From Lachnospiraceae bacterium (lineage in GTDB: Bacteria; Bacillota_A; Clostridia; Lachnospirales; Lachnospiraceae), in the NCBI GenBank assembly GCA_017613055.1, contig JAGAES010000140.1:1-8706 (forward strand): a stretch of 8,706 bases of DNA. Reading direction: 5' to 3'. The position numbers were made by a program, and so were the translations under genes. Under the pieces are notes generated by a model. It did no database searches, was not told the origin of the DNA, and was given only the letters and a program-made list of their open reading frames with translations. How positions within the stretch are numbered: the first letter of the stretch is position 1; each line of letters begins with the position of its first letter. Positions 1-7,080 of the stretch are shown one piece after another.

Positions 1-1139
1 AGAACGACAATTGCGAGTCCTTCCCATATTTTCCAGACTTTCTTCACACTCTTATGAAACAATCCCTCCCAGATCAAAAGCCCCGGGAGAATCACCAGAA
101 GAATCACCAGATCCCTCTTAAGTGCGTACGGAAACGGGTCTGCTTCAATTCTATACTCCGTTGTCATATACTCCGGGCTGTTGCCGTAAGATTCCCATGC
201 CACGCTGTCGATGAGGGTCCATCCGAATGAAACGAGGAACAATTCCGTCACCGCGGCCTGGAGTGCCACATGCATCAGGCGGCTTTTACATTTGCCGTCT
301 GTCCTTTCGGCTTTTCTTTTGACAAATGCGAAGTACCCGAGGATTCCCGCAAGAAGCCCTACGGCGAGCATCACGGGAAGAACCTGCCAGAACTCTGCGA
401 GAGCTTTTCCGCTCTCATCAAAATCTACCAGAACCGAAAGGAACTGACCTCTCTCCGTGATTCGATGGTTTACGGAGCGGAACAAAACCGAAAACGGAAG
501 TTTTCCCCCTCCCTCCAGATAAGTTTTGACTTTCACGGCAGGATGATTCCGCAGATGAAAATTCAGAAGTTCTTCCTGACGGTCATACAGAAGGAGGCCG
601 AGTCCCAGCCAGACAGCCGAGAGCACGCCGTACCATACAAGCCCCGATGAAAGGGAAAAGCATATCATTGCCGCTCCGTAGAAGAACAGGAAGAGCGCAA
701 TCGTAAGAGCAATCTTCGAAAGGTAATATCCCTTTTCCACTCTCACATATTTCGAAAAGGAAAATGCCATCCCCGTCAGCAGGGTCTCCGTCACCAGGAA
801 CGCAGCCAACGCGCCGAACGCCACTGCCGTCACGCTCCCGAAGACACTTCTGCGCGTGGTCGGAAGCGAATAAAACAGTTCTCTTCCTTCCGCCGAGTTA
901 TATTGCCGGAGCAGTCTCCACACAATCAGGAACGGTCCGAAAACCGCGAACCATCTTCCTGCAAACGTGTGGGAGAACAACCCGACCGTATAGTCCTGAT
1001 TCGGGCTTACGGTTGATTTCACAATATAGAATTGCACAACCTCCAGAAAAAGAAGCGCAATCATGATCACGGAGAATCCTGCGTATTCCCGCTCATAGAG
1101 GTCGCGAATCACATTTTTCTGAAAGAACTTCTTTTTCAT
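1..1139 (-). CDS. ABC-2-like exporter permease, second membrane subunit (partial, C-terminus beyond the left edge)
   Basis: Reading the minus strand from the ATG at 1139 gives 379 residues with no stop up to the window edge, beginning MKKKFFQKNV. It is probably a membrane subunit of the exporter encoded by this operon. Hydrophobic segments lie near residues 21-40, 62-78, 100-122, 140-160, 165-184, 250-272, 296-312 and 343-360. The motif EGRELFYSLPTTR (85-97) follows the second hydrophobic segment and matches the spacing and pattern of RRYEFFQTIPASR in the upstream permease. The two proteins are therefore probably divergent paralogues forming a heteromeric channel. The ATG overlaps the upstream stop as ATGA, and a GAGGAG ribosome binding site (1148-1153) sits 8 bases upstream, so translation is likely coupled. 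Family membership is inferred from topology, the shared motif and the neighbouring ATPase and YtrA-type regulator. The substrate is unknown. Confidence 0.82.
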   Translation of the reverse strand, partial: MKKKFFQKNVIRDLYEREYAGFSVIMIALLFLEVVQFYIVKSTVSPNQDYTVGLFSHTFAGRWFAVFGPFLIVWRLLRQYNSAEGRELFYSLPTTRRSVFGSVTAVAFGALAAFLVTETLLTGMAFSFSKYVRVEKGYYLSKIALTIALFLFFYGAAMICFSLSSGLVWYGVLSAVWLGLGLLLYDRQEELLNFHLRNHPAVKVKTYLEGGGKLPFSVLFRSVNHRITERGQFLSVLVDFDESGKALAEFWQVLPVMLAVGLLAGILGYFAFVKRKAERTDGKCKSRLMHVALQAAVTELFLVSFGWTLIDSVAWESYGNSPEYMTTEYRIEADPFPYALKRDLVILLVILPGLLIWEGLFHKSVKKVWKIWEGLAIVV

Positions 1140-3208
1140 TCGTCCGTCTCCTCTCCCGAATGCGCGGAATCCGCATTCGCCTTTGCACGCGCTTCGTCAA
1201 CGGCGTCCAAAAGCGGCTTAAGCTCCTCGGTATTAATGTAGAACCAGCAGATTCCGCCTTCCCACAACATTTCCTCCTCGGTTTGTTCGCTGTATTCCAC
1301 CCGGATGTTGCTGATTTCCTTTTGAAAATCAATCCGGTCACCCTTCTGAAAGATTGCGCCTATGAGAAGGTCTGTCTGTTCTTTTGTGAGAGGGCCCGCT
1401 GTGTACGAATCAATACCGGTCGTCGCGGCTGCTTCTCCTCCGCGGGTTCGTAGGTTAAAGTAATACGTGCGGGGGCTCTCTTCTCTTGCGGTTTCTTCGT
1501 CCGTTAACCGTATTACCCGAATGAAGAAAGCCCTCTCCCGGGTATCCCTTCCGAAGAATTCCGCAAGCTGCTCCTTTTGCGGACGGCATAGCTTCTCATA
1601 ATAGTATGCCATGGCCTCGGAGCCGGTAGAAATCCTGTGCCCCAGGGCTTGCTGATCAGTCATTCCGTGTGCGTCTATAACATTTATCGTTACACAGGCT
1701 TTCTCCCGGTCGGCTGCTCCGATTACAACCTTCTCTTTGCTTTTTGTAATGCCCCCGAGAGCATTCCGGTAGTAAACCGGGATTGCCTTTTTGTCTTCCT
1801 CCGGAATAAGCGACAGGAACTTTTCATATTCCGCAGAGGATGCGAACGGGGTTAAGAATTCCGTTTTCCTTCCGGCATCACAGAAGACGACCCCGACGGA
1901 ATCTTCCCAGATACCCTGGAGAGATTTCATATCCATATAGTATTCTCTGCATCCGGTCGCCGTATAAATCGTAACCGTAGTTTCCTCTCCCGCAAACCGT
2001 TCGGTCTTCGGGTGTTTGATATCCTCATCGAGTACCGAATAAATACGATCAATTGTCCTCTCGCTGTACAGGAAGCAGTCATATCCGGTTCCGAAATAAA
2101 CCAGAATCGCATCCTTTCGTTCGGGAAGCTTCATTGCTGCTTTCGCATAGAGAAGCGAGCCTCCGGGAATGGCAGCGGCAAGCAGGACAGCGACCAGTAC
2201 ATATTTCAGATACTTCGGCGCAAACTTCTCCCGGAACAACCGGCACAGGAAGTATATAATCAGAAGCAGAAGCGCCGGAACCAGAATTACATTCGGACTG
2301 CTTTCTCCGCCGATTACGTAGCTGTATACTACCATCAGAAGCGGAAGCAGGTTGAGTACCACCAGAAGAATCCGGAACAGTCTCTTGTTCCGATACTCCG
2401 CACCGATGTATTCCGCACCGGATTTCTTAGAAAGCCGGCTTCCGAGATACAGAATTCCCGCTGCAAAAAGAAGATTCACCAGGAGCGCAACATAATCATA
2501 AGCAACCGACAGGGATTCGGGTCGCAAAAGACCGAACAGCCGGTAGAAGATCCGCAGCCGGAATACGAGCGAACGCCTCGGGGATACCAGATTCCCTGAG
2601 AACGAACGGATTGCCGAAGGCACCAAAGCGAAAGAAATCCAGTATCCTGCTGCAGTTCCGAAAAGGAGCATCAGAAACGCGAGGTTCGAATGGGTTAATT
2701 CCCTCACAACCGAAATCACGGAAACGAATACGATTCCGATAATCATAAGGAGCGCAAAGCGATGCAGACTGTCCGCAAAGAACGGTCCTCCGGAATACCC
2801 TTCGCTGTTCCGCGCCTCGTATACATATACCTCAGGGGACATTCGTTTCCGGAATAAAACCATCACGGACAGTTCCGCCAGGAATGCATAAACGAAAAGG
2901 TTAACCGTTTCCGCAAGGAAAACAGACCAGAACCATTCTTTCCGGCTTGCCGGAATCGTCTGAAAGAACTCATAACGACGGCGTCTGCGCCAGCCGGTCA
3001 TCGTCATTTCCCCGATAAGGAGCATGATCAGCATGCCGATTGCCGACATATACATCGGGGTCTGCTGGGGAATCGCGGCGGAATTGATAAAATCCTCCGT
3101 CATCCCGATATAGCCGAACAAAACGGCAACCGGGATTGTGACGAGACGGACAATCCGCGTGCGGCGCAGGCCGTCAAGGAAAACCCGCTTACTGATTGCC
3201 TTCTGCAT
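1136..3208 (-). CDS. ABC-2-like exporter permease with long C-terminal extracytoplasmic domain
   Basis: A 690-residue membrane protein. The reading frame is open back to 3262, but ATG 3208 (MQKAISKRVF) is preferred because AGGGAG (3215-3220) lies 6 bases upstream; the longer form would start inside the ATPase gene with an arginine-rich leader. About nine membrane helices are predicted, near residues 18-36, 53-71, 93-119, 150-169, 176-197, 238-256, 278-298, 307-324 and 334-355. A polar region of about 335 residues follows; an odd helix count with a cytoplasmic N-terminus would place it outside the cell. The motif RRYEFFQTIPASR (77-89) is the cytoplasmic loop signature shared with the next gene. 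The start overlaps the ATPase gene by 20 bases. It resembles the YtrC/YtrD-like permeases linked to YtrA-type regulators, and the C-terminal region may correspond to the Firmicutes permease domain DUF6449 (from memory, not searched). The substrate is unknown. Confidence 0.85.
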   Translation of the reverse strand: MQKAISKRVFLDGLRRTRIVRLVTIPVAVLFGYIGMTEDFINSAAIPQQTPMYMSAIGMLIMLLIGEMTMTGWRRRRRYEFFQTIPASRKEWFWSVFLAETVNLFVYAFLAELSVMVLFRKRMSPEVYVYEARNSEGYSGGPFFADSLHRFALLMIIGIVFVSVISVVRELTHSNLAFLMLLFGTAAGYWISFALVPSAIRSFSGNLVSPRRSLVFRLRIFYRLFGLLRPESLSVAYDYVALLVNLLFAAGILYLGSRLSKKSGAEYIGAEYRNKRLFRILLVVLNLLPLLMVVYSYVIGGESSPNVILVPALLLLIIYFLCRLFREKFAPKYLKYVLVAVLLAAAIPGGSLLYAKAAMKLPERKDAILVYFGTGYDCFLYSERTIDRIYSVLDEDIKHPKTERFAGEETTVTIYTATGCREYYMDMKSLQGIWEDSVGVVFCDAGRKTEFLTPFASSAEYEKFLSLIPEEDKKAIPVYYRNALGGITKSKEKVVIGAADREKACVTINVIDAHGMTDQQALGHRISTGSEAMAYYYEKLCRPQKEQLAEFFGRDTRERAFFIRVIRLTDEETAREESPRTYYFNLRTRGGEAAATTGIDSYTAGPLTKEQTDLLIGAIFQKGDRIDFQKEISNIRVEYSEQTEEEMLWEGGICWFYINTEELKPLLDAVDEARAKANADSAHSGEETDE

Positions 3209-4124
3209 CTTTCTCTCCCTCGCTTTCCGTATCAAAGGAATACCCGAGCGCCTCCATCTCATAGGTAAAGATCTCCTCGAGGCTCAACGGAAGAATCTCT
3301 AAAAGAACCGGATTCTTCTCCCGGATTCTTGCCTCTGTCTGCTCTGCATTCTCATTCAGAATGGCCTGAATCACGCGTCCTTCCGTGCGAACCGACAGGC
3401 ATTTTCCTCCGCAAAGTTCAACAAACTGCTCTTCCGTAATCGGTTCCTCAAATGCCACCTGAACTTTCTTCGCCGCCGTCTTAATGTCTTCCACCTCATG
3501 GGAGAATACAATCCGGCCCTCGTGAAGCAGCGCCAGCTCGTCACAGGTGTTGTCAAGTTCCCGGAGCGAATGGCTTGTTAAAACGGCCGTCACTCCGCGC
3601 TCGCATATATCTTCATAAATCAGCTTCTTCACAGTATCGCGCATAATCTGATCCAGCCCGTCGAACGTTTCATCAAAGAAATAATACTTCGGACGGCAGG
3701 ACAGCGCGAGAATCGTCGCCGCCTGACGGCGCATGCCCTTGCTGAACCCGCTGAGGGCTTTCTTCGGGTCAAGTTTCAGCGCTTTCGTCAGCTGCTCAAA
3801 CCGTTCCATGGAGAAGTTCGGATAGAAATTCCGATAGAACTTAGCCATCCGGTTCATATTGGCGCCGGGAAGGAAATAAATCTCATCCGGGATATAGATG
3901 AACTGTTCTTTCACTTCCGGATTGTCATAGACCGGCTGACCGTCATAATCCACCTCACCGCAGTCCGGCTCATAGACACCGGTCATAATCCGAAGCAGTG
4001 TGCTCTTGCCGGCGCCGTTGCTCCCGACAAGTCCGTAAACCTTTCCTTCCGGAATCTCACAGGAAAGGTCCGTAAGCGCCGCCTGCCCGTCAAATGTTTT
4101 TGTTACTCCCTTTACCTTAATCAT
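3189..4124 (-). CDS. ABC transporter ATP-binding protein (YtrB-like)
   Basis: A 311-residue cytoplasmic ATPase that should power the two permeases encoded downstream. ATG 4124 (MIKVKGVTKTF) is chosen over in-frame ATGs at 4142 and 4160 because GGAGG (4133-4137) is correctly spaced before it and the ABC fold begins immediately. Walker A is GSNGAGKS (34-41). The signature is the divergent FSKGMRRQ (127-134) instead of LSGGQ. Walker B is YYFFDE (147-152) with catalytic E152, the D-loop is GLD (156-158), and the switch histidine is H185. The Q-loop glutamine position reads IYIPDE, with Asp at 80, a substitution typical of ABC-2-type exporter ATPases of the YtrB/EcsA kind. Residues from about 220 form a C-terminal accessory domain ending in an acidic tail. 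The gene overlaps the regulator stop by 8 bases and the permease start by 20, which indicates one operon. The ATPase appears catalytically intact. Confidence 0.95.
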   Translation of the reverse strand: MIKVKGVTKTFDGQAALTDLSCEIPEGKVYGLVGSNGAGKSTLLRIMTGVYEPDCGEVDYDGQPVYDNPEVKEQFIYIPDEIYFLPGANMNRMAKFYRNFYPNFSMERFEQLTKALKLDPKKALSGFSKGMRRQAATILALSCRPKYYFFDETFDGLDQIMRDTVKKLIYEDICERGVTAVLTSHSLRELDNTCDELALLHEGRIVFSHEVEDIKTAAKKVQVAFEEPITEEQFVELCGGKCLSVRTEGRVIQAILNENAEQTEARIREKNPVLLEILPLSLEEIFTYEMEALGYSFDTESEGEKDAEGNQ

Positions 4125-4515
4125 CTTGTCTTCCTCCGTCATTCTTTCGTTCCGTCTCATACAGGCTCGTTACCTTCTTAAGAACATCCGCAAGAGGGAC
4201 TTCCGCCTGTTTCATGCGCTCCACCGCTTTTTTGAGCAGTTCTTCCGCTTCCCCGAGATCTTTCTTTAATATCGCCGCGCCGTCCTTCGACACGAACCGC
4301 CCGACGCCCGGAACGGAATAGGTTATGTTCCGCCGCTCAAGTTCCAGATACGCCTTCTGCACTGTGTTCGGGTTAACCCCGAGCTCCACGGAAAGCGTCC
4401 GGACGGAGGGAATCATGCTGTCGCTCTCGCGGATACCGAGCATGATTTCCTTCTCGAAAGCATCGATTAACTGCTCATAGACGGGAACCCGGCTTTGCTT
4501 GTCGATGCTGATCAT
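4117..4515 (-). CDS. GntR-family transcriptional regulator, YtrA type
   Basis: A 132-residue regulator. The N-terminal winged helix-turn-helix spans about residues 8-76, with the recognition region IPSVRTLSVELGVNPNTVQK and the wing YSVPGVGRFV, both classic for GntR proteins. Only about 55 residues follow. This short helical tail is the mark of the YtrA subfamily, in contrast with the larger effector domains of FadR or HutC types. It probably binds DNA as a dimer and represses its own operon. The perfect inverted repeat at 4537-4559, next to the promoter, is the likely operator. Start 4515 is supported by GGGAGGAG (4524-4531), 8 bases upstream. It is the first gene of the operon and overlaps the ATPase start by 8 bases. 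In Bacillus subtilis, YtrA controls an ABC exporter operon induced by some cell-wall antibiotics; whether the same inducer applies here is inference. Confidence 0.94.
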   Translation of the reverse strand: MISIDKQSRVPVYEQLIDAFEKEIMLGIRESDSMIPSVRTLSVELGVNPNTVQKAYLELERRNITYSVPGVGRFVSKDGAAILKKDLGEAEELLKKAVERMKQAEVPLADVLKKVTSLYETERKNDGGRQDD

Positions 4516-4536
4516 CGAATATTCTCCTCCCTTCAG

Positions 4537-4559
4537 GTGTACTACTTGTATTAGTACAC
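4537..4559. promoter_or_regulatory. Probable GntR/YtrA-type operator (perfect inverted repeat)
   Basis: GTGTACTA and TAGTACAC are exact reverse complements separated by 7 bases. The repeat sits between the -10 box (4562-4567) and the ribosome binding site of the GntR gene, covering the expected transcription start. This is the expected layout for an autorepressor site. Assignment to the regulator encoded next to it is inferred from position, and from YtrA-family sites generally being inverted repeats near their own promoters. Confidence 0.82.
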
Positions 4560-4561
4560 TT

Positions 4562-4591
4562 ACTATACACGAAAATCATCGCGCTTGTCAA
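4562..4591 (-). promoter_or_regulatory. Sigma-A-type promoter of the GntR/ABC operon
   Basis: On the minus strand, TTGACA (plus coordinates 4586-4591) is a perfect -35 box. TATAGT (4562-4567) is a 5/6 match to the -10 box, with an 18-base spacer. Transcription should start near 4555, inside the inverted repeat, leaving a leader of about 40 bases before the GntR ATG. It lies just downstream of the preceding unit's terminator. Confidence 0.85.
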
Positions 4592-4607
4592 TACCATTTT
4601 TCGAAAC

Positions 4608-4640
4608 AAAAAAAGAACCGCCGCATTTCTGCGACGGTTC
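4608..4640 (-). terminator. Intrinsic terminator of the two-gene unit upstream
   Basis: On the minus strand an 11-bp stem, GAACCGTCGCA with TGCGGCGGTTC (one G-U pair), closes a 4-base loop (stem-loop 4615-4640). Seven T residues follow (plus-strand A run 4608-4614). The stop codon of the membrane/coiled-coil gene lies about 20 bases upstream. There is no T run on the plus-strand side, so it acts on minus-strand transcripts only. Confidence 0.93.
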
Positions 4641-4659
4641 CGTATAAACTTATTCGGAT

Positions 4660-6303
4660 CTACTGACCTGTAATCTTAGCCTTACGGGCCTCAAACTCTT
4701 CTTTCGTGATAAGACCGGCGGAAAATGCCATCTGAAGCGTTTCAATCTTCTTCTTGGTCTCTTCCTCGGCGGTTGCACGGAGCTCTTCTTCTGCTCTTCT
4801 GTAAGCTTCCACTTCACGGAGAGCTTCTGCTCTTGCTTCCTCATCGGCCTTACGAAGCGCTTCTTCCTGCTCCATGAGGGCTTTCTCTTCTTCGTAGATG
4901 CGGCGCTCTTCGGGAGTCATTGCGGCAAGAGCTTCTTCCTCGGCTCTGCGCTGCTCTGCCTCGATCCGGCGCTGTGCTTCCTTCTCACGGCGGCGGGCTT
5001 CAAGCTCTGCCTTACGGCGCTCAAGCTCTTCGTTCTTCGCCTTCTCTTCTTCGTCTATGCGGACCTGCTCAGCCTTGGCGGCAGCTTCCGCAGCCTGACG
5101 CTTACGGATTTCCTCTTCCTTCTTGGCGGCTTCTGCCTTAGCGGCTTCCGCTTTACGAAGGGCGCTCTCACGAAGCTGCTCTGCTCTGCGGCGAGCCTCT
5201 TCCTGTGCTTCCTGAGCCTTCCGGACTTCTTCCTCGGCCTTGCGACGGGCTTCCTCGGCCGCCTCTGCTGCTCTTCTGGCTTCCTCTTCGGCACGTCTCT
5301 GTGCTTCCTCGGCCGCCTTCTGTGCTTCTTCAAGCTGACGCTTGATCTCTTCCTGTCTGCGGACTTCTTCCTCGGCAGCTTTCTTGGCCTGCTCTTCGGC
5401 CTCTCTTGCTTCTGCCTCGGCTTTCTCCTTCGCCTTCTGGACTTCGAGCTCGGCGGCACGCTTCTCGGCTGCTATACGCTCTTCTCTCTCTTCCTCCATA
5501 CGGCGGCGGGCTGCAGCTTCCTTCGCTGCGATTTCCTCTTCCCGGCGTCTGCGCTCGGCTGCCTTCTCGGCGGTCTCTTTATTGTAACGCTCGGTAGCCT
5601 TCTGTGCCTCGGCAATACGAACGGCCTGACGCTCTGCAACGCGGACCTGCGCCACTTCGTTATCGGTGAAGGGCTCGGTCAGACGGTCACAGAACCAAAG
5701 CATTGCTGCCGGAAGAATATAAACTACGATATGAACGCCTGCACCGGTGAACTTCTCCAGATCGTAAATCCGGAAGATGCTTTCCTTAGCGGTCTCGCTG
5801 TAAAGCACCATCAAAAGTCCGACAACCACGTTAAGGCCGGCAAGCGCCGCCAGAACAATCTTGTCGTATTGCAGGTTGAAATACTTTTTCTTAATGTCCA
5901 GGGCAAGGAAAACGCCGTAGAACACACCCAGGATTCCGGCGAAAATCGTCGCGCCGACGAAAAGAGCATTCAGCATCCCCGGAACTTTCATAAACATGGA
6001 AATACCGGCCAAAATCTGCGTTGCGAAGAAAATGGCAATTCCGCCGCACGCATACTCAAGATACTTCTGCAGTTCTTCACGGATTCCGTAACGACCGATG
6101 AAAATGAAGATTCCGCCGACCGCTACAAGTGCAAGATATCCAAGACCGCGAAGCTTCGGAAAACCTTTCACACTGAGCTTCTCAGGCGTCACTCCGCCTG
6201 CCCTGAACGCACCGATCATGGCCGTAAAGGCAAGGATAATGAGCAAAATGCCGCCCAGCGCTACTAATTTACAGGTCTGTTCTGTCTTCTTGTTCGGATA
6301 CAT
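4660..6303 (-). CDS. Membrane protein with long Ala/Glu/Arg/Lys helix and C-terminal SHOCT-like motif
   Basis: A 547-residue protein of unknown function. Start ATG 6303 (MYPNKKTEQT) is chosen because AAGGAGG (6316-6322) lies upstream, although the 12-base spacing is long; the open frame extends to 6441 but only through the preceding gene. Six hydrophobic segments lie near residues 13-33, 52-71, 84-105, 109-135, 148-168 and 187-205, so both ends should be cytoplasmic. Residues about 213-515 are almost entirely Ala, Glu, Arg, Lys and Gln with no proline except in the short MTPEERRIY stretch (462-470). This predicts a very long coiled coil or single alpha helix, resembling the TolA central domain in composition. 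Residues 517-547, with AGLITKEEFEARKAKI, match the SHOCT pattern of a short helical C-terminal module. It is translationally linked to the upstream gene by a 35-base overlap. A scaffold or tether role is only a guess. Confidence 0.9.
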   Translation of the reverse strand: MYPNKKTEQTCKLVALGGILLIILAFTAMIGAFRAGGVTPEKLSVKGFPKLRGLGYLALVAVGGIFIFIGRYGIREELQKYLEYACGGIAIFFATQILAGISMFMKVPGMLNALFVGATIFAGILGVFYGVFLALDIKKKYFNLQYDKIVLAALAGLNVVVGLLMVLYSETAKESIFRIYDLEKFTGAGVHIVVYILPAAMLWFCDRLTEPFTDNEVAQVRVAERQAVRIAEAQKATERYNKETAEKAAERRRREEEIAAKEAAARRRMEEEREERIAAEKRAAELEVQKAKEKAEAEAREAEEQAKKAAEEEVRRQEEIKRQLEEAQKAAEEAQRRAEEEARRAAEAAEEARRKAEEEVRKAQEAQEEARRRAEQLRESALRKAEAAKAEAAKKEEEIRKRQAAEAAAKAEQVRIDEEEKAKNEELERRKAELEARRREKEAQRRIEAEQRRAEEEALAAMTPEERRIYEEEKALMEQEEALRKADEEARAEALREVEAYRRAEEELRATAEEETKKKIETLQMAFSAGLITKEEFEARKAKITGQ

Positions 6304-6967
6304 ACTCCTTGATATCCTCCTTCTGGTTATTCTCCGGGCTCTCCCCGGAAGGTTCCCCGGACGGATGCTCCTCCGGTTCTTCCGATTTTTTCGAACGCAC
6401 GCCGGACCGCTCACACAGGGGTCCTTTGAGCTTTTTAACAAGCATCTGCAAGCCGTCCACCAGGAAATCCTTGGAGACGATTCCGCCGCTCCAGCCGCCG
6501 TAATCCAGTTCGGACAGATAAAACCGGTCGCCCAGGTCGGTCGCCTTCTCCAAAAGGGGAAGCGACGCTTTCGTAAAGGCGTCGATCAATTCGTCCTCGC
6601 CCATCGGCAGGGGCAGATCGGACATGGCTCGTGACAGACGGTTCCAAAACTGCCTCGTGGACTTGCTGCTCCCGACCTTCGGGAGCTCCGAAAACAGTTC
6701 CCATACGTAATGCGTCCCCCGCTCCAACGGAAGGAGAAACGGACGCTCCGCATCAAGCCGGTCCAGCTCTTCGGCCGCGTCGGCAAGCACCGTACAGGTA
6801 TCGTAGCAGGGGTCTGCCGGCTCGTCCAAAGACCCGTAATGAAAGGCCTCAAACCGGTCAAAATCCCATGCCGGATTCTTCTTTTTCTGAACCGCCGTCA
6901 TCCGTTCACAGGACTCTCTCTCCAGAATCAGGAGATCCATGTCCAGTTTTCTTCTCGGAAATGACAT
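6269..6967 (-). CDS. Hypothetical acidic-tailed soluble protein
   Basis: A 232-residue protein that I do not recognise. There is no signal peptide or membrane segment, so it is probably cytoplasmic. Residues 1-185 look globular and rich in aromatic and acidic residues, with notable stretches NPAWDFDRFEAFHYG (31-45), ERGTHYVWELFSELPK (82-97) and LDYGGWSGG (154-162). From about 190 to 232 the tail is low-complexity and charged (Glu, Ser, Pro, Lys), probably disordered. The start at 6967 follows a strong promoter by about 35 bases. Only a weak GAGAG-like site precedes it, but no later ATG has a better one. It is the first gene of a two-gene unit, and its last 35 bases overlap the start of the membrane/coiled-coil gene, so the two products probably work together. 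No function can be assigned from sequence alone. Confidence 0.82.
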   Translation of the reverse strand: MSFPRRKLDMDLLILERESCERMTAVQKKKNPAWDFDRFEAFHYGSLDEPADPCYDTCTVLADAAEELDRLDAERPFLLPLERGTHYVWELFSELPKVGSSKSTRQFWNRLSRAMSDLPLPMGEDELIDAFTKASLPLLEKATDLGDRFYLSELDYGGWSGGIVSKDFLVDGLQMLVKKLKGPLCERSGVRSKKSEEPEEHPSGEPSGESPENNQKEDIKEYVSEQEDRTDL

Positions 6968-7003
6968 ACTGACAGTTCTCTCACTTTACTCTCTATAGAA
7001 AAA

Positions 7004-7032
7004 ATAATATCACGCGTTTTTGTTTTCGTCAA
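7004..7032 (-). promoter_or_regulatory. Sigma-A-type promoter of the hypothetical/SHOCT-protein unit
   Basis: On the minus strand, TTGACG (plus coordinates 7027-7032) and TATTAT (7004-7009) are each one mismatch from consensus and have the ideal 17-base spacer. Transcription should start near 6997, giving a leader of about 30 bases. The promoter is back-to-back with the plus-strand exporter promoter. Confidence 0.87.
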
Positions 7033-7050
7033 CAAATAGGCAGAAAAGTA

Positions 7051-7080
7051 TTGAAGTTTTTTAACGGAAAATGTTATTCT
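7051..7080 (+). promoter_or_regulatory. Probable promoter of the ABC exporter gene
   Basis: TTGAAG (7051-7056) and TATTCT (7075-7080) are separated by 18 bases. A TG one base before the -10 hexamer makes it an extended -10, which can offset the weaker boxes. Initiation near 7086 would leave under 20 bases before the ATG at 7103. It is weaker than the divergent minus-strand promoter, 18 bases away between -35 boxes. Confidence 0.6.

Noticed and set aside
211..1066. Plus-strand frames of 78, 126 and 100 codons near the left edge
   Set aside because: The minus strand is continuously open from 1139 to base 1 and encodes a plausible permease with a proper ribosome binding site and operon linkage, so these are shadows.
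2012..2599. 195-codon plus-strand frame
   Set aside because: It is antisense to the 690-residue permease, with no ribosome binding site, no promoter and no recognisable motif.
3189..3262. Longer start for the 690-residue permease at 3262
   Set aside because: It would add an Arg-rich leader translated inside the ATPase gene. ATG 3208 has a well-spaced AGGGAG site and begins directly before the first membrane helix.
4615..4640. The hairpin as a bidirectional terminator
   Set aside because: Only the minus-strand side has a T run; the plus-strand side is followed by CGTATAAAC.
5150..5420. Possible tandem DNA repeat array (recurring gcttcctcggcc-like words on the plus strand)
   Set aside because: The repeats are imperfect, of irregular spacing and in frame. 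They are explained by recurring Ala-Glu-Glu-Ala codons in the long helix rather than by a mobile or CRISPR-like array.
5055..5459. 134-codon minus-strand frame and several plus-strand Ser/Ala-rich frames
   Set aside because: These are frame-shifted and antisense shadows of the repetitive Glu/Ala/Arg/Lys-coding stretch. Their low-complexity Arg/Pro or Ser/Ala composition reflects the repeats, not a protein.
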